From Embiotoca jacksoni (Eukaryota; Chordata; Actinopteri; Embiotocidae): a stretch of DNA of 64,000 nucleotides. The first letter of the stretch is position 1; the number at the start of each line of letters is the position of its first letter. Positions 51,924-63,580 of this stretch are shown here, piece after piece. The notes under the pieces are model-generated. The model did not search any database and was not told the DNA's origin. It worked only from the letters and a program-made list of their open reading frames with translations. A program made the position numbers and the translations under genes. Location of the stretch: NCBI GenBank assembly GCA_022577435.1, contig JAKOON010000054.1, positions 1,482,001 to 1,546,000 on the forward strand. The letters run 5' to 3'.

Positions 51924-54900
51924 GCCGTGGTGAAGGAGCACAAGCGGAGGTAACAGACTGAAACAATGGTGCTGATGAAAGGCAGGAGTCGTGCTTGGGC
52001 TTCAGGGAGGGAGATTATTGGGCGAGCAGGTCCCCGGTTTTTTTATCAGACTGCATAACACAGAGACGGGGGGGGGGGGGGGTCAGAACGGCAACACAAA
52101 GCCACCCCCGTGCACCAGTGAGCGGCCAACTGTTCAAAAGTGTGACCGACACAATGCCAAACAGATACACTTTGTGTGTAAGTGTGTGCATCTGTATAGG
52201 CTTGTAGGTCTGTGTGTTTTTTGATTGATCGGAATTTACATGATTTAATTCTACGACAACTTATTCTCATACATCCTTATGTGAAAATAGATTTTTGCTT
52301 TTTTACTGATTTATGAACAATATCAGTGATCAATCATGGTCTTAAAAAAGTCACCTCATGTCAAAGAAAATCATCATAGGCCTATTTATTCCATGTTACG
52401 TTGCAGTGCAGATGAGTCTTATTATAATTATTTAGGGATTTCCATCTTTCTACCTCCATCCAAAGAGTGTTGAGGTGATCGGAGTTTTGTTTGTGGAGCT
52501 CTCAGCATTAAATATCAAAATGTTCAACAGTCGGTGAGGATTGTTCAGACTTCCCTTTAAACATTTGTCATTGTAAATAATGTAAAACTGTTGACGGCAT
52601 GTGTTTTGGATTATTAGAGTTAACAAAGGCTGTTTTTTTATACACATGTTGCTTTTCAAAGCACAAATCAAATTGTATTTCACTTCTGCTAACTGTTCAA
52701 ATGTCTGAGTGGATGCAGAAATGTCCGTGAGACGGATATGAACCTGGAACAAATAAAACACAAAGCGTGCATGCATGAAAATGTTTTTGCTGTAATTTGG
52801 GTGATTCAACTCTTAACAGTGAACAGGCTTTCAAAGTTTTCATGAAACAGATAACTTCTATTCGGTAACTTATATTTTACGATGTAACCACTTAAAATGT
52901 AAAAGTTTTGAGTTTTATATTTAAAAACAAATGTGTCTGAATCTCCAAAATCAAATTATGTGTGCAAATTTATCAACTATAGAGTGCCAGAAAAATTCCA
53001 CAATGGACCAAAAAGAAGTAATGTTTGTGTCATGTACAGTCTAACAATGCAATGCACCACGTTTGGTGGATGGAAAGATTACAGTTGCACGACTCCCAAA
53101 TGTGAGTGACGATGTCAAAAGAGTAATTCTCTTGAATCTGAGTTTACTGCTCACAGATGAGTAAACTACTGAGTGTCCGTTACATACGGAGGAATGAAGG
53201 GGTGATTTTGGACCTTTGTGAACTTCAGAAGCTGCTCTTAAAGTGAGCCATGTTTGCTGAACACATTGGATTGTCTTGAATACCATGATGTCACAGTTAA
53301 AGTACAATAACAGAAAAGGCTAATTAAGTCAGTTAAGCAGTTTGATTCAGTATTGTCCATTTTACAGAAGCATCCATCTCCAACGAACTCTTGAGGGGTA
53401 ATAAACAAAGAAAAGGTGCATTTTATTATTTTTCATTTGTAAGAAGAAGAATTACGTGTTTCTTCTTTAAAAAAATGACCAAATCCAGTTCTAAGACGTG
53501 AATCTCCGTCGTGACAGTCCTCAGGAGGCCGCCATCATTTGGGCCCTAAAGCAACCTGAAGGCCAACATCTGGACCTGGTCCCCGCACCTCCTGATGATG
53601 GTCTGCTCGGCAACCGGTTCTGCTCTTTCCCCTTTCACTCTCTCCCCCTCTCGCCTGTCTGTCCTCCCTCTGCGTCCCCCCGGGGTAATTGTGGGGTAAT
53701 TTATGAAGTTCTAGCAGCATGGAGCAGGCCGGTGTATGGGACAGCCTGCTGACCGAACCCCATTCAGCTGCAGAGGAGAGGGCCTGGACTCTTTTTATCC
53801 TCCCCATAATCAGCACCGCTCCCTGGGCCTGTATCCCCCCACTGACTGCCCTCGCCCTGCAGCCCTCCACAGCATGCAATCCTCCGTGGCCGCTTAGAGA
53901 TGAAGGGGAAAGTTATTGGACTCTTTAGTGACTCATAAACATCCTGGGGGATTTTCATCGTGCCTTTGTGTCTTTTTGTTGTGGCTGAGATAATGCAATT
54001 GTTTCAGGCAGTGTAAATGAATAAATCACAGAGCAGCTTGTCCCAGCGGAGAGAGATAACAAAGGGCAGCACTCCCTTCTCTCAGAAACACTTGTCGTCC
54101 CGTTCAGACACTTTGTGGAACAACTTTATATCTCTCTCCCCACACATCGGTACTCGGAAGGAAACGTTCAGATCCGCAGATAAAGTGAACCAAACCAATT
54201 CCACATATCAGCTCCGGCTGAACACTTGTCCTGCTGTGATCTCAGAGAAAAATGGTGGCGACCGAACGCTACTGTGTGTCCTCTGCGGGCTCTGATTTCG
54301 ACCACATGCCCAGATTAAAGCCCAGTGTGTATGTGTGTGTGTGTGTTTGTGTGTGCAGGATATCTGCCCACTGATCCTGTTAAACAATGACCAGCGGAGA
54401 GTGAAGGAAGCCCGACGGTACACAGCGCAGGTTTATTCTTCAGCTTAGTGCTTTATTGAGCCATGATAGGCCCTAATCTCGCCTGATCCTCTGTCACCAC
54501 AAGCATATGCCTGTGATAATGCCCTCATTTTCTGGTCACCTGAGCACTTTCATTGGAGTGCACCCTGTGAGGCGGCAGAAAGAGAAGGGTCTCTAAAGCT
54601 TAAAAAAAAAAAGTCTGTCTGGGAGCCATGAATTGGATGAAGGTTCCTGAAAGATGGCATCCAGAGAAGAAAGTCAAACACTCAAAGGTAGGGTTAAAAA
54701 TTGAGGGATTATGTGGAAACATGGAGGGTGGCTACGCTTTCATTCGTAAAATGCAAAGCTCAGAGAGCCGTGTGTCTCTCTGTGTGGCCCGCTGCCTCTG
54801 TAAACACATGAATAAGAATAAGTATGAGGGGGAGAACGGGATTTATCCGGCTCATACATATAATAATGGAGTAAGAGAAGGACTGATTACACACACTGAT

Positions 54901-57875
54901 CCTTATATATTCTCTTTGTGATTGTACTTTCCTGCTGCTCTTTGCTGCATATCCACATTCATTCTACATGAGTGACAATCTCACTAATTTAACTTCATGT
55001 AGAGTTAAGAAGAACTTGGCACAGTTTCCTTGATATATAGATATTTCATTAAGACTATTACAGCCACATTATGGATCGTTTTCTTCTCTTTGGAGTGTCG
55101 TAGTAGACAATGAAGAACTGTGGCACAGAACCAGCCATTAAAAGGTCTGAAAGACGGGAACAGAATGAAATCCGGACCATTGTGTCCGACGTAGTTAATT
55201 AGGACCTGACCCAATTAGCAGCCGAGAGTCCAGCAGCCATGTTGGCTCGGAGCCTAACGATGGGAAAATCCATATGCTCCAAATAAATGGCCGATGTTGG
55301 CTCTCGAGGTTCCCCCAATTATAATATCAGTGAATGCTGGCTGAGCCGGAGCACCCTGCGGGGCCCCCTGATGGAGCCATGGTGGGGGGTCCTGAGGGCC
55401 CGCTTGATTCACACTCCCAACTTTTTGTACGTCCATGTGTGTGTGAGTGAATGAGAAGGACTTCTTACTTGGAGATAACACACACGGTGTGAGAGTCGTC
55501 AAAATTGCAACATGCAAGTCTGTTTTTATCAAGTTTGTTATCAGAGGATTGATTTCATGCAACATGAAGGATGTCAGTGTTCCTTTCACATTAATATGTG
55601 TGAAAACGATTTGAAGAAGAAACAAGAGAATTGAAACAAAGAATATCAGAACAGAAAAGTACCAGAAGATGAATTAAGAAAGATTTATCTTGTTGTCTTC
55701 AGTTAAATGTTTGGAAACTGACTTTTTCAAACAAATGGGGGCATTTGGAAAAATTGCCTCTTGATAGAAAGACATTTTAGATTTTTAACCTGAGACATTT
55801 ATGTTAATTAAGTCTTAAAGCCATTTAACTATTATAACTGACCTCAAATTACAGAGAGGTGTTTGAGAACAGTTACAAGTTTAGTTCTTGGATGGACAAA
55901 TGTAGATTGACTTTTAAATTAGTTTGGTTTAGTTAGTTAGATTATACAGGCTCATGCAATAGTCTTTTTTAAACACACTGATGACACTTCCTCTTACTGA
56001 AAAACATTTGGAGGTAGTCACTTACTGAATTTACAATTTTTACATTTTGTCTTTCCTTGACGGCCTTTGGGCCCTTTTCAGTTTTGACTTTGAAAACAGA
56101 TTTAGGTCCAGGGAGGAAGATTATTATTATAGTGACTGAAGCAGGTGGTCTGTTAATGTTTGCTAGGATCACATGTTACAGTCACAGCGACAACAACCTG
56201 CACAAAAACACACCTCAGTGCATTTCTTATACATTTCTTACACAACTATTTTTTATTTCTATTTGATAAAAATCATTTGACAGTCTGCTGTAGTGTTTTT
56301 ATATAAAAGTTCAATCTTGCTTATGACTTGATGTCCTGTGTGTGAAATTCTTTATGATCGATAACCAACTTAAAGTTGGTGTTTTTTGACACTCTGGTTG
56401 GACCTTTGATGTCCCTTAGCTCTGAGTTAGGTTATTCATAAATATTAAATGATGGAAGGGATTTGAACACAGAGTTTTGAAAATTGAGTGGGAATTAATA
56501 GATTGATGTGAAGATGAAAGATGAAAGAAAAGACAGTGGATTTCAAGAACATTCATGAAGCTGCACAAAGACGCTCTCGGTTGGAGGAGACTTTCATTAG
56601 TGTTGGGTAAATATAAACCAGGGTGTCCTCCTCAGTACCACGCGGAGGAAAGCAAACCGTTACTCAGATGAGGTGCCAGATAAACACAACACATTCCAGG
56701 TATGACGCCTCTAACACGTTTCTTCCACTTGAACTGAATAAAATCTTGGACGATGGTTTTTGCAGTTTTTGTGCTGCAGGCAAGAATCAATGCATCAGTC
56801 CAAGGCTCACAAAACCAATGTTTTTGCAACTCTCTTGTGCTGCTCTGTGTGCAGGGGAACACATGAGAGGAGTGTTATTATATTCTCAGACTACTGGCCC
56901 TCTGGCTGAAGCTCTGCTTGGCAGAAGGGAGGCAGGAAATTCCTGAGCTCAGCGATGAAATCCAGCTTCTGAACACCGCAGAGAAAGATGCTGAGAAGTC
57001 CGCCACAAGATTAGATCTGCAGCTGCATGTTGGACATCAGGCTTGGAAGGAATTTATATGTCTAAACTTCTCCATCTAAAATAAGGCAAATGCAACACAG
57101 TAATTTCTCTCAAGTGTTCTCATTTTCCAGGCAGCTGCCAAGATAAACTTCAATAAAAAGCATTTAAATAAATGGGAAAGTAGTAGCTTTATGGTTGAAT
57201 TAGGGGACAACAATGCCTTGCCCACTCATTTAGTATCTTTTTAACTACCTCCTCCCCGACTGGAGGACCCCCTTCCAGTGATAGTGATGCGATTTCACAG
57301 ACTGTTTGGGGAGCCGAGTCAAATTTATCTGACCCCTTTTGTCTCAAGCTCCCGGTTAAATTGTACCTAGTCTGCCATTAACGCTGCTCTTTACATGTTT
57401 AAGTACCTCATACGGTGCCTCATACCTTTCTCCCAAGTATCTCGTGGTTACCATATGTAAATAAGGTCTTGAAGGCATTTTCGAGCTGATGCATCGGGGC
57501 AGATGAACTCTTTAGGTTCACACTCTCGCTTTCACTTCATTTTGAGTGTCAACAAAACTATAGTGGAAATTACTGGAGTGTTTTTACCAGATCACACTTT
57601 AAAATCTGAGCAATTTTACTTTCACATAAATCCTGACAGTCTTTTATGAAAGTTTTAACACAGCCCTGGTTAACTCCTCATGTGCAGCTTAACACTTAAT
57701 GTGAGGCTACCCCTGTTTTGGTTAATGTGTAGGGGGCTCAGCAGCAGCGTTGGGAGAGTAAAATGTGGGTGTGGGAAGTGAAGTGGGGGCTGCAAGAAGG
57801 AGGTGTGACAGGGGGGGGTGAAAGTGTGTCCCTTCTGCAATTGGCTGTGGCCGTAAGTGTCTCATTATGCGGCTT

Positions 57876-57907
57876 ATTGTTCCTTTGTTGTGTCGGTTGT
57901 ATAAATA
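57876..57907 (+). promoter_or_regulatory. olig4: olig4 core promoter: TATA box and paired SOX-like sites
   Basis: TATAAATA at 57900-57907 is a good TATA box, which places transcription start near 57930 and gives a 5' leader of about 190 bases. Just upstream are ATTGTT (57876-57881) and CTTTGTT (57883-57889), two SOX-type words one base apart. An alternative with a spliced 5' leader cannot be excluded: a TTTTTCAG acceptor-like sequence lies at 58075-58082. Confidence 0.55.
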
Positions 57908-58116
57908 CACCCCAGTGGGCCTACGGGGTGACAGTTTAGACACACTCACTCCTGTGGACTGATCATCAGACTGAAACTCTCAGGAGTGAGACAGCTGCCA
58001 AACCACAAGGAACTTCTAAAACTAGGAATTTAAGCCCTAAACTCAGAATCTCAGTTTTTAATTATTTTTTTGATAATTTTTCAGTTTCTCCTGAATTTTT
58101 TCCTGCTTTAACGAAA

Positions 58117-58884
58117 ATGGACTCTGACACTGGCTCCACCTGCAGCCGCTCCTCGTCCCCAGACCTGGTGGTGGACGACTCTGCTGGCAGCTTCTTCTCC
58201 AACAAGATGTTCCAGAGATACTGCGAGGAGAGCAGAGCGGCCAGCGGGGCCGGCCGAGGCGGGACGGAGCACTGCGGCGGAGGCGGGAAGGACAAAACCG
58301 GGTCTGAGCCCGGCAAGGAAGACGGGCAGGACTTGAGGCTGAAGGTTAACAGCCGGGAGAGGAAAAGGATGCACGATCTGAACCAGGCGATGGATGGCCT
58401 GAGGGAGGTCATGCCGTACGCTCATGGACCTTCGGTCCGCAAGCTGTCCAAAATCTCCACCCTGCTGTTGGCCCGCAACTACATCCTCATGCTGTCCAGC
58501 TCTCTGGAGGAGATGAAGAAACTGGTCGGGGATGTTTATGGAAGCAGTGCTGCCATCCAGAGAAGCGCTCCCCACCCCACCATCACCCCTGCAGCCACCG
58601 CTGCCCACCTCCCTCTGCATCCTCTGGCCCAGTCGCTGCACGCTCTGGTGGGCAGCGCGCCTTCGTCTCTCCAGCATCACTCATCTTCTCCGTCTTCAGG
58701 CCCAGCTCCGCACTCCCCTCCGTCAGCCAGCTTCCTGGGGTTTCACACTGCAGTCCAGGGCCTTCAGAGGGAACCGCTGCACCTGACTGGCTCCTACAGG
58801 CACTTCCCAGGCATGCCCTGCCCCTGCTCACTCTGCCAGCCTCTGCCCACCGCCACGTTACACAGCCTGTCTATGAACAAGTGA
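58117..58884 (+). CDS. olig4: Oligodendrocyte transcription factor 4 (bHLH)
   Basis: A 255-residue OLIG-family basic helix-loop-helix protein on one uninterrupted exon, as usual for OLIG genes. Residues 1-20 (MDSDTGSTCSRSSSPDL and on) match the OLIG2/3/4 start. The bHLH spans about residues 73-134: basic region NSRERKRMHDLN with the E-box-contacting Glu-Arg pair, then AMDGLREVMPYAHGPSVRKL and helix 2 with STLLLARNYILML. The C terminus has the OLIG signature GMPCPCSLCQ (232-241). The tract between is rich in Ser, Pro, Ala and His. OLIG proteins bind E-boxes in the nucleus, mostly as repressors, and pattern neural progenitors. KVNSRER and SSSLEEMKKLVGDVYG differ from OLIG2 and OLIG3 and fit olig4, known from fish and frogs but not mammals. 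The lack of the OLIG1-type insertion rules out olig1. The start is in a good Kozak context (AAAATGG). The main uncertainty is the paralogue number. Confidence 0.93.
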   Translation: MDSDTGSTCSRSSSPDLVVDDSAGSFFSNKMFQRYCEESRAASGAGRGGTEHCGGGGKDKTGSEPGKEDGQDLRLKVNSRERKRMHDLNQAMDGLREVMPYAHGPSVRKLSKISTLLLARNYILMLSSSLEEMKKLVGDVYGSSAAIQRSAPHPTITPAATAAHLPLHPLAQSLHALVGSAPSSLQHHSSSPSSGPAPHSPPSASFLGFHTAVQGLQREPLHLTGSYRHFPGMPCPCSLCQPLPTATLHSLSMNK

Positions 58885-59380
58885 CTCTCTGGATCAGTGC
58901 AATGAACCAAACGGGTCACATACGACTGATGAACTGATAAATGGCGGCCGGTGCCTCGTCTTGTTGTACATACTGTAAATATGTTGTTCGATTCAAACTG
59001 CTGCTATTTTTTTTTTTTTATCAATTGTCTCTTCTGCATTGTTTATACAGAAATATTCTGAATGCACTGGGGATTTTTATCAGAGTTGCAAAGTCTGTAA
59101 TTTATCTGAGATCTGTGGTGGTGAAACGTTGTCAAAATGGAACTGGTGTGTTTCAGAAAGTGCATTTCTATTTTCCTAAATTAAAATTCTGTTTTAATAA
59201 TAATTCTCGTTTGCCTTCTTCTTCTCCTTACGAATGTGAGCGTCTGTAAGTTTTTCCTTATCTCTTTAGTGAGAACAAATCAGATGTTTAAAAAACAATA
59301 TAGATCATATTTATTTTTATAAGGCAGCTACTTCTTCTTCGACACATACGTACAAATAAAAGCAGTTTCAGAACAACACT
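58885..59380 (+). other. olig4: olig4 3' untranslated region with poly(A) signal
   Basis: After the TGA at 58882-58884 comes AT-rich, frame-poor sequence. A canonical AATAAA lies at 59355-59360, giving a 3' UTR of about 490 bases. The end point is an estimate; earlier variants such as ATTAAA-like words occur near 59177. Confidence 0.5.
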
Positions 59381-62300
59381 GCAACATTTCCTTTAACTAA
59401 ACTGAAGGGTTTTATTGGGGCTTCGAAGGGCCGAGGCATCTGTGCAAAAAGTGGATATGTAGGAAAGGGTGTCATTGGTTGCTAACCAGCTTCGGACAGA
59501 CTAACCTCTTAAGAGCTGAGGAGGGACAGAAGGGCGAGACAATACGCCAGCACAGAGGCTGAATGTGGCGTTGTGGAGCCGGGGGACCATCCATCTTCAC
59601 CTCAACAGGGTGTAGGAGATGAAAGGACGACACAGGCGCCAGGACGGCGCGTCACTTTTGTCTGACGCAGGCGAGGGACACGGCCATGTCCTCAGCTCGA
59701 GGGCCAGCCATTTGTCACTGTCTCATAAGAACATGGATTTAGGCACACAAAGGGCAAATTTAAAGTAGAGGACGTAATGCGGTCAGACTGAAAATCTTGG
59801 TGAACGACTATTTTCCACAAACTATCACCACATATTTCAATCAGATTTTGGTTGAGATGAGTGTTAAGAGTCAAGTTTCCAGCTGATTCATAACAATGAT
59901 TCGTCCTCCAATAAACCCCAAACATAACTATATGCACACTGTGTACACATTGATTGCCATGAACATGATTTAGTCAAACAAGTCAACAATGGCCGGCCTT
60001 CACTTAGCAACAAATCAAGCGTGTAAAATACATGCTTATCCTCCCACGGCTGACAGATGAGTTGGAGATCAGGGGAGAAATGAAGAGATGTAACCCATTC
60101 TCACCCAGCTCCCCCCCCCTTCCCCCCTCCCACCCCGAGAACCCTGAATGGGTTTGAACAATAGCCGCGCTCGGGACACAAAGGCCGGGGGAGTCCGAGC
60201 TCTCGTGCCTGGGACACAGACCCCCTCCATTCAATCTACATTTCATCATGGTAACAAGCGCTGTCGGGCCAAAAGGCCTGACACCCTCGCTCACCACAAA
60301 GGCGGTTAGCTCTAATATATGAGGCTATTGACACTGTAAAGAGCCCCTGTCAGTGCTGGGGGATTGTCAGCTGTGGGATGTCTCAGTGGGGGAGGCAGCT
60401 GCCAGCCAAACCAAGCGGTGGAGCTTCTGTCGTGGGGACCGGCGCTGCAGCGTCACCTGGTCCCCGGTCCCTTGACACAGAAACCCCGGTCCTCCCACAA
60501 GACGCCCCGCCCCCCCTTTACTGGGGCACAGGTGGGAATGGGAAGCAGAACACATTGTGGAGATTAGTGGGGATCGGCCTCCTTTTGCTCTAGGTAGATA
60601 ATTAGAGACACTGACTTGTGCAAAGCTGGTGTTTCCTGATCGGCACCAGATGGTGTTAACCCACAGTGTGGCATCAGCAGTCTGGAGAGTGTGTGTGTGT
60701 GTGTGTGTGTGTGAGGGTGTGATGACGGCAGTGTGTAATGGATATGCTTCTTAAATCATACAATATGGACATGTCCTCTGTGGACCATTACGGTCAGCCG
60801 CTGCTGTCATCACGATGCTCTTTAGCAGACGCTAACCAGCAGTGGCAGCACTGCTTTTAGTCATAACGCTGTTCTCAATTAACTCTCACAATTAAACAGA
60901 CTGATGTATTTTAGTCAGAGTGGAAAAATAATTCAGGGTCTTTATTTGTAAGTCCAAATTCGGGTGTTAAAACACGAGTATTACAAATAAAAGGGCTCCA
61001 TTCACAATATTAAATAAGCAAAAGTTCTTGTTTTAACAAATGTCCCCTATCATCATGTCATAGCTAGTTGTTGTTTTTTGTCATGTTCATGGTTTTTTCA
61101 TGTTTGTATGAAAAATAACCTTTAAAATAATTAGCTGTATCAGTCTGGTAAGTGCAGCGTAGCAGAGAAATAGAAAAGCATAAAACAGACGTGCTTATTT
61201 CCATATATCCTATTGATTCTAGTATTGGATGGAGTGAATGCTTATATAGAGGAGAGACGACTCAGTGCATCACCATAGAACTTTGATTTCTTCATTGAGC
61301 CTTAAATTATAAATTAAATTGACTTACTTAATTGCGTATCTGTAAGTAATAGTGAAATGCAAGAATCACAAAAGTAAAAGGCAGTAATGTGTTTAACAAC
61401 ACAAAGGATGCAGTGATGATATTACAAATTCCCCTTTGTGCATTAAGTGTCCGTGCCCGTGTAGACAGATGGATAAGTTAACTGCTTCAGATACTGATCA
61501 ATAGGGGAGTGCTTATCCCAACTTGGCTCAGCCCAACCTGCATTGACAGAGTTAATTAGGGGACTGAAAGACCCAATTAAGAGGAGTGGGGGGCTGGACA
61601 GGGGAGACATATTGGAGGACATATGCACACATTGTGCAGCGTCTGGGTGAAGGGGAACTTCAATTAAGAGAGAACACACTTCCAGAGGCTTGTTGCCTGT
61701 TCTTTCTCATTTTGTGCTCAGTAAAGCCTGCAGGCCTCCTTTTTTTTTTTTTTTTCTCTCACCCAGAATACTGATGAGGGGAAAGCACAGCTGCTGGGGG
61801 TCAACGCGCATATGCAATATGGCGGGCACATACAATCACATGCACCGCCACAGATGTACGGAGGGGAGGAGATTGATGAGGGGTTTCAGGCTGCGGCTGC
61901 TAAACGCTGATTAGTCTACATAATGGCTCAAGAAGGAAAGCTTTGGTTTCATATACAGCTTATTGGTTAAATGAGTTTTAATTAAAAAATAAAACAATTT
62001 GCATATGCTTCAGTTGTTATTGCCTCATCATGGAAGATTTAAGTCACAGTTTGCCCCCCTTTTTTTTCCCGATGCACTAAATTGTGGTCTCAGACTGCAG
62101 TGACAGTTCTTCAAATGATCACTTTCCACTCAAGTCTTTTTTCGTTTCACACAAATAAAATACGGTTTGCAAACGCCAGACACTGAACGCAGATTTTGAA
62201 ACTGATGACTTCAAAAAGGTCTCACGCTAAAAAACACATTGCTCAGCTGATGCTTGACCAGAAAGTTTGAAAAATGTACAAACTCAAATCTCACATCCAG

Positions 62301-62579
62301 GTGAAACTGGGTGACACTCGCAGGTCACGTGACTTGCAATGCCAAGGCTGCAGCTGACGCATTAAAATCTCCCATAATGTTCAGTGTATGTTATCAAACA
62401 GTAAACTCAAGGTTTAAGATTGCCTGTTTTTAAAGGTAAATTTACTTACATTTTTACACTAATTGAGTGTAATACGTGAACCTGTGATTCGATGCTGAAT
62501 ATGTGGTTTATAAATATCTGTGGTGTCCCTGCAGCCCCAAGCCCCCCCACCCCCCCCCTCCTCCTCCGCCACTGGACAG
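59381..62579. other. Intergenic stretch between olig4 and bsdc1
   Basis: No gene seen. A short GT tract lies at 60689-60713. The stretches 60150-60420 and 61440-61900 are repeat-free and contain words such as GAGTTAATTAGG, CCCAATTAAGAG and GGTTAGCTCTAATATATG, so they may be downstream olig4 regulatory elements. A T run is at 61739-61755. Confidence 0.4.
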
Positions 62580-62816
62580 TGCTTCGCGTTGCCGATCTGT
62601 CGGGTCCTCCGCAGCCACCGTAGAAAGCGCTAACAAGCCGAACATTTTGCTGTTCGCGATCTGAAGAAGAGTTTTAAAACAGTGTTGTCTCTTTATAAAC
62701 GTGAATATCTCCACGCAGGGAGGAAGTCACAGCGGGTCACGTGTTTGTTTGTTTTCAAAGCCTCGCAGCGGCCGGGGTCAGAGTTCAGTCAGTGCTGATG
62801 ATGTCATCGTCTGAAG

Positions 62817-62827
62817 ATGGCTGAAGG
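62817..62827 (+). CDS. bsdc1: BSD domain-containing protein 1, coding exon 1
   Basis: ATG GCT GAA GG encodes MAE and two bases of a glycine codon before the donor GTGAGA at 62828. Joined to the exon at 63360-63414, the protein starts MAEGE, as in vertebrate BSDC1. The exon is tiny, but the in-frame join, both splice sites, the CpG island and the order relative to exon 2 all agree. Confidence 0.75.
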
Positions 62828-62929
62828 GTGAGAGGAGTCGCAAATTACTTTTTTAAGTTTCGTAGTTTAACGTCACAAAGAGCGCAGACACCGTGCGGGC
62901 GCCGCGCTCCTCCGTGCGCCGGGTGTCTA

Positions 62930-62985
62930 CCGGAGGTGCGGAGCGGCGGCGCCTCCGGGGAGACGCCGCCGCTCCGCACCTCCGG
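62930..62985. repeat. Perfect 22-bp GC-rich inverted repeat, 12-base loop, in bsdc1 intron 1
   Basis: The left arm 62930-62951 and the right arm 62964-62985 are exact reverse complements. The loop (CCTCCGGGGAGA) repeats part of the arm's CTCCGG. The flanking pair is A opposite A, so the stem stops there. It starts about 100 bases after the exon 1 donor. Confidence 0.95.
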
Positions 62986-63131
62986 ACTCCTTCAGGAAGT
63001 CGGTTTGTTTACCAAAACACGGCGAGGCTAGCGCTAGCCTAGCCCGGTTAGCTTCCGCGTTCATCTGTTTGAATCACGCAGCAACAACCGCCAGACTTTC
63101 GTTATTTTCGTTATTTTCTCCACGAAGCGGT

Positions 63132-63190
63132 TCATCCTCACGCGTCTCATCCTCACGCGTCTCATCCTCACGCGTCTCATCCTCACGCGT
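63132..63190 (+). repeat. 15-bp tandem repeat, 4 copies, in bsdc1 intron 1
   Basis: TCATCCTCACGCGTC is repeated four times; the last copy ends one base short. Each copy contains ACGCGT, an MluI-box word. Confidence 0.95.
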
Positions 63191-63293
63191 GTAAATGATC
63201 GTGAATCGCGGCTGTTAGCGGACGTCAGCTAACTCGTTAGCTGCGAGTCGCTCAGCTGACCGGTCGAGCAGGTTGGAAACGTTCAGCTGTGTT

Positions 63294-63320
63294 GTTTGTT
63301 TGTTTGTTTGTTTGTTTGTT
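63294..63320. repeat. (GTTT)n microsatellite
   Basis: About 6.75 GTTT units just upstream of the bsdc1 exon 2 acceptor, so length changes could bear on splicing. Confidence 0.95.
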
Positions 63321-63359
63321 GTTCGTGAGCCTCATGCTTTCTGTACCGTGTGATGACAG

Positions 63360-63414
63360 AGAGGGCTGGTGGGGAGGCTGGCTGCAGCAGAGCTTCCAGG
63401 CCGTCAAAGACAAG
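63360..63414 (+). CDS. bsdc1: BSD domain-containing protein 1, coding exon 2 (gene continues to the right)
   Basis: After an acceptor (GTGTGATGACAG, AG at 63358-63359) the exon completes the split glycine codon and encodes E-GWWGGWLQQSFQAVKDK, then ends at AAG|GTAACC (donor GT at 63415-63416). This closely matches the start of vertebrate BSDC1, which reads GWWRSWLQQSYQAVKEK in human. The 11-base and 55-base coding parts together give exactly 22 codons. BSDC1 carries a BSD domain further on, outside this window, and its cellular role is poorly defined. The remaining exons should lie beyond 64000. The polypyrimidine tract before the acceptor is weak. Confidence 0.85.
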
Positions 63415-63500
63415 GTAACCCATCCACCACCAGGACGTCCTGGAGACCAGCACTTCTGTCTGGGTTCAAACAACCCATGTTTGGGCTGATTGAGCCAGAA

Positions 63501-63540
63501 CAATAATAATTATAATAATAATAATAATAATATATATATA
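63501..63540. repeat. (AAT)n and (AT)n microsatellite
   Basis: Imperfect AAT repeats passing into TATATATATA, in bsdc1 intron 2. Confidence 0.9.
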
Positions 63541-63580
63541 AATACTGCTGATCACGCAACTATATGTTTATGAGCTGGTG

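Larger units (their letters stand above)
46741..57875. other. Gene-free olig4 upstream domain with enhancer-like stretches
   Basis: No supported gene. Interspersed repeats become scarce compared with the left part. Notable stretches are 46800-47180 (SOX-POU site and a GGAACA palindrome), 47470-47720 (TTAATGGGATTA near 47684), 48150-48260 (GATGCTAATTTTATGG and CCAATTAAGG), 53500-53960, 54440-54560 and 57160-57560. Microsatellites sit at 51148-51190, 51832-51922 and 54325-54356, and a G run at 52068-52082. Several of these stretches probably regulate olig4, but conservation could not be tested here. Confidence 0.35.
62580..63070 (+). promoter_or_regulatory. bsdc1: CpG-island promoter of bsdc1
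   Basis: CG-dense sequence covers the start codon and the start of intron 1. It contains a CACGTG E-box (near 62737), an ATF-like TGATGTCA (62798-62805) and AAGATGGCTG (62814-62823), which fits the YY1 motif AANATGGC and overlaps the initiation codon. No TATA box was seen. This is a typical housekeeping promoter. Confidence 0.6.

Noticed and set aside
58108..58680. Open frame of 190 residues on the minus strand
   Set aside because: It is antisense to olig4 and follows from that gene's GC-rich codons; the plus-strand frame has a clear OLIG bHLH.
62508..62714. Minus-strand frame with a glycine run upstream of bsdc1, a possible divergent gene
   Set aside because: No consensus donor, no recognised family; the glycine run comes from a C-rich tract. 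A bidirectional promoter is possible but not supported.
63430..63443. 14-bp palindrome CCAGGACGTCCTGG in bsdc1 intron 2
   Set aside because: Palindromes of this length are expected by chance in 64 kb often enough; no supporting context.
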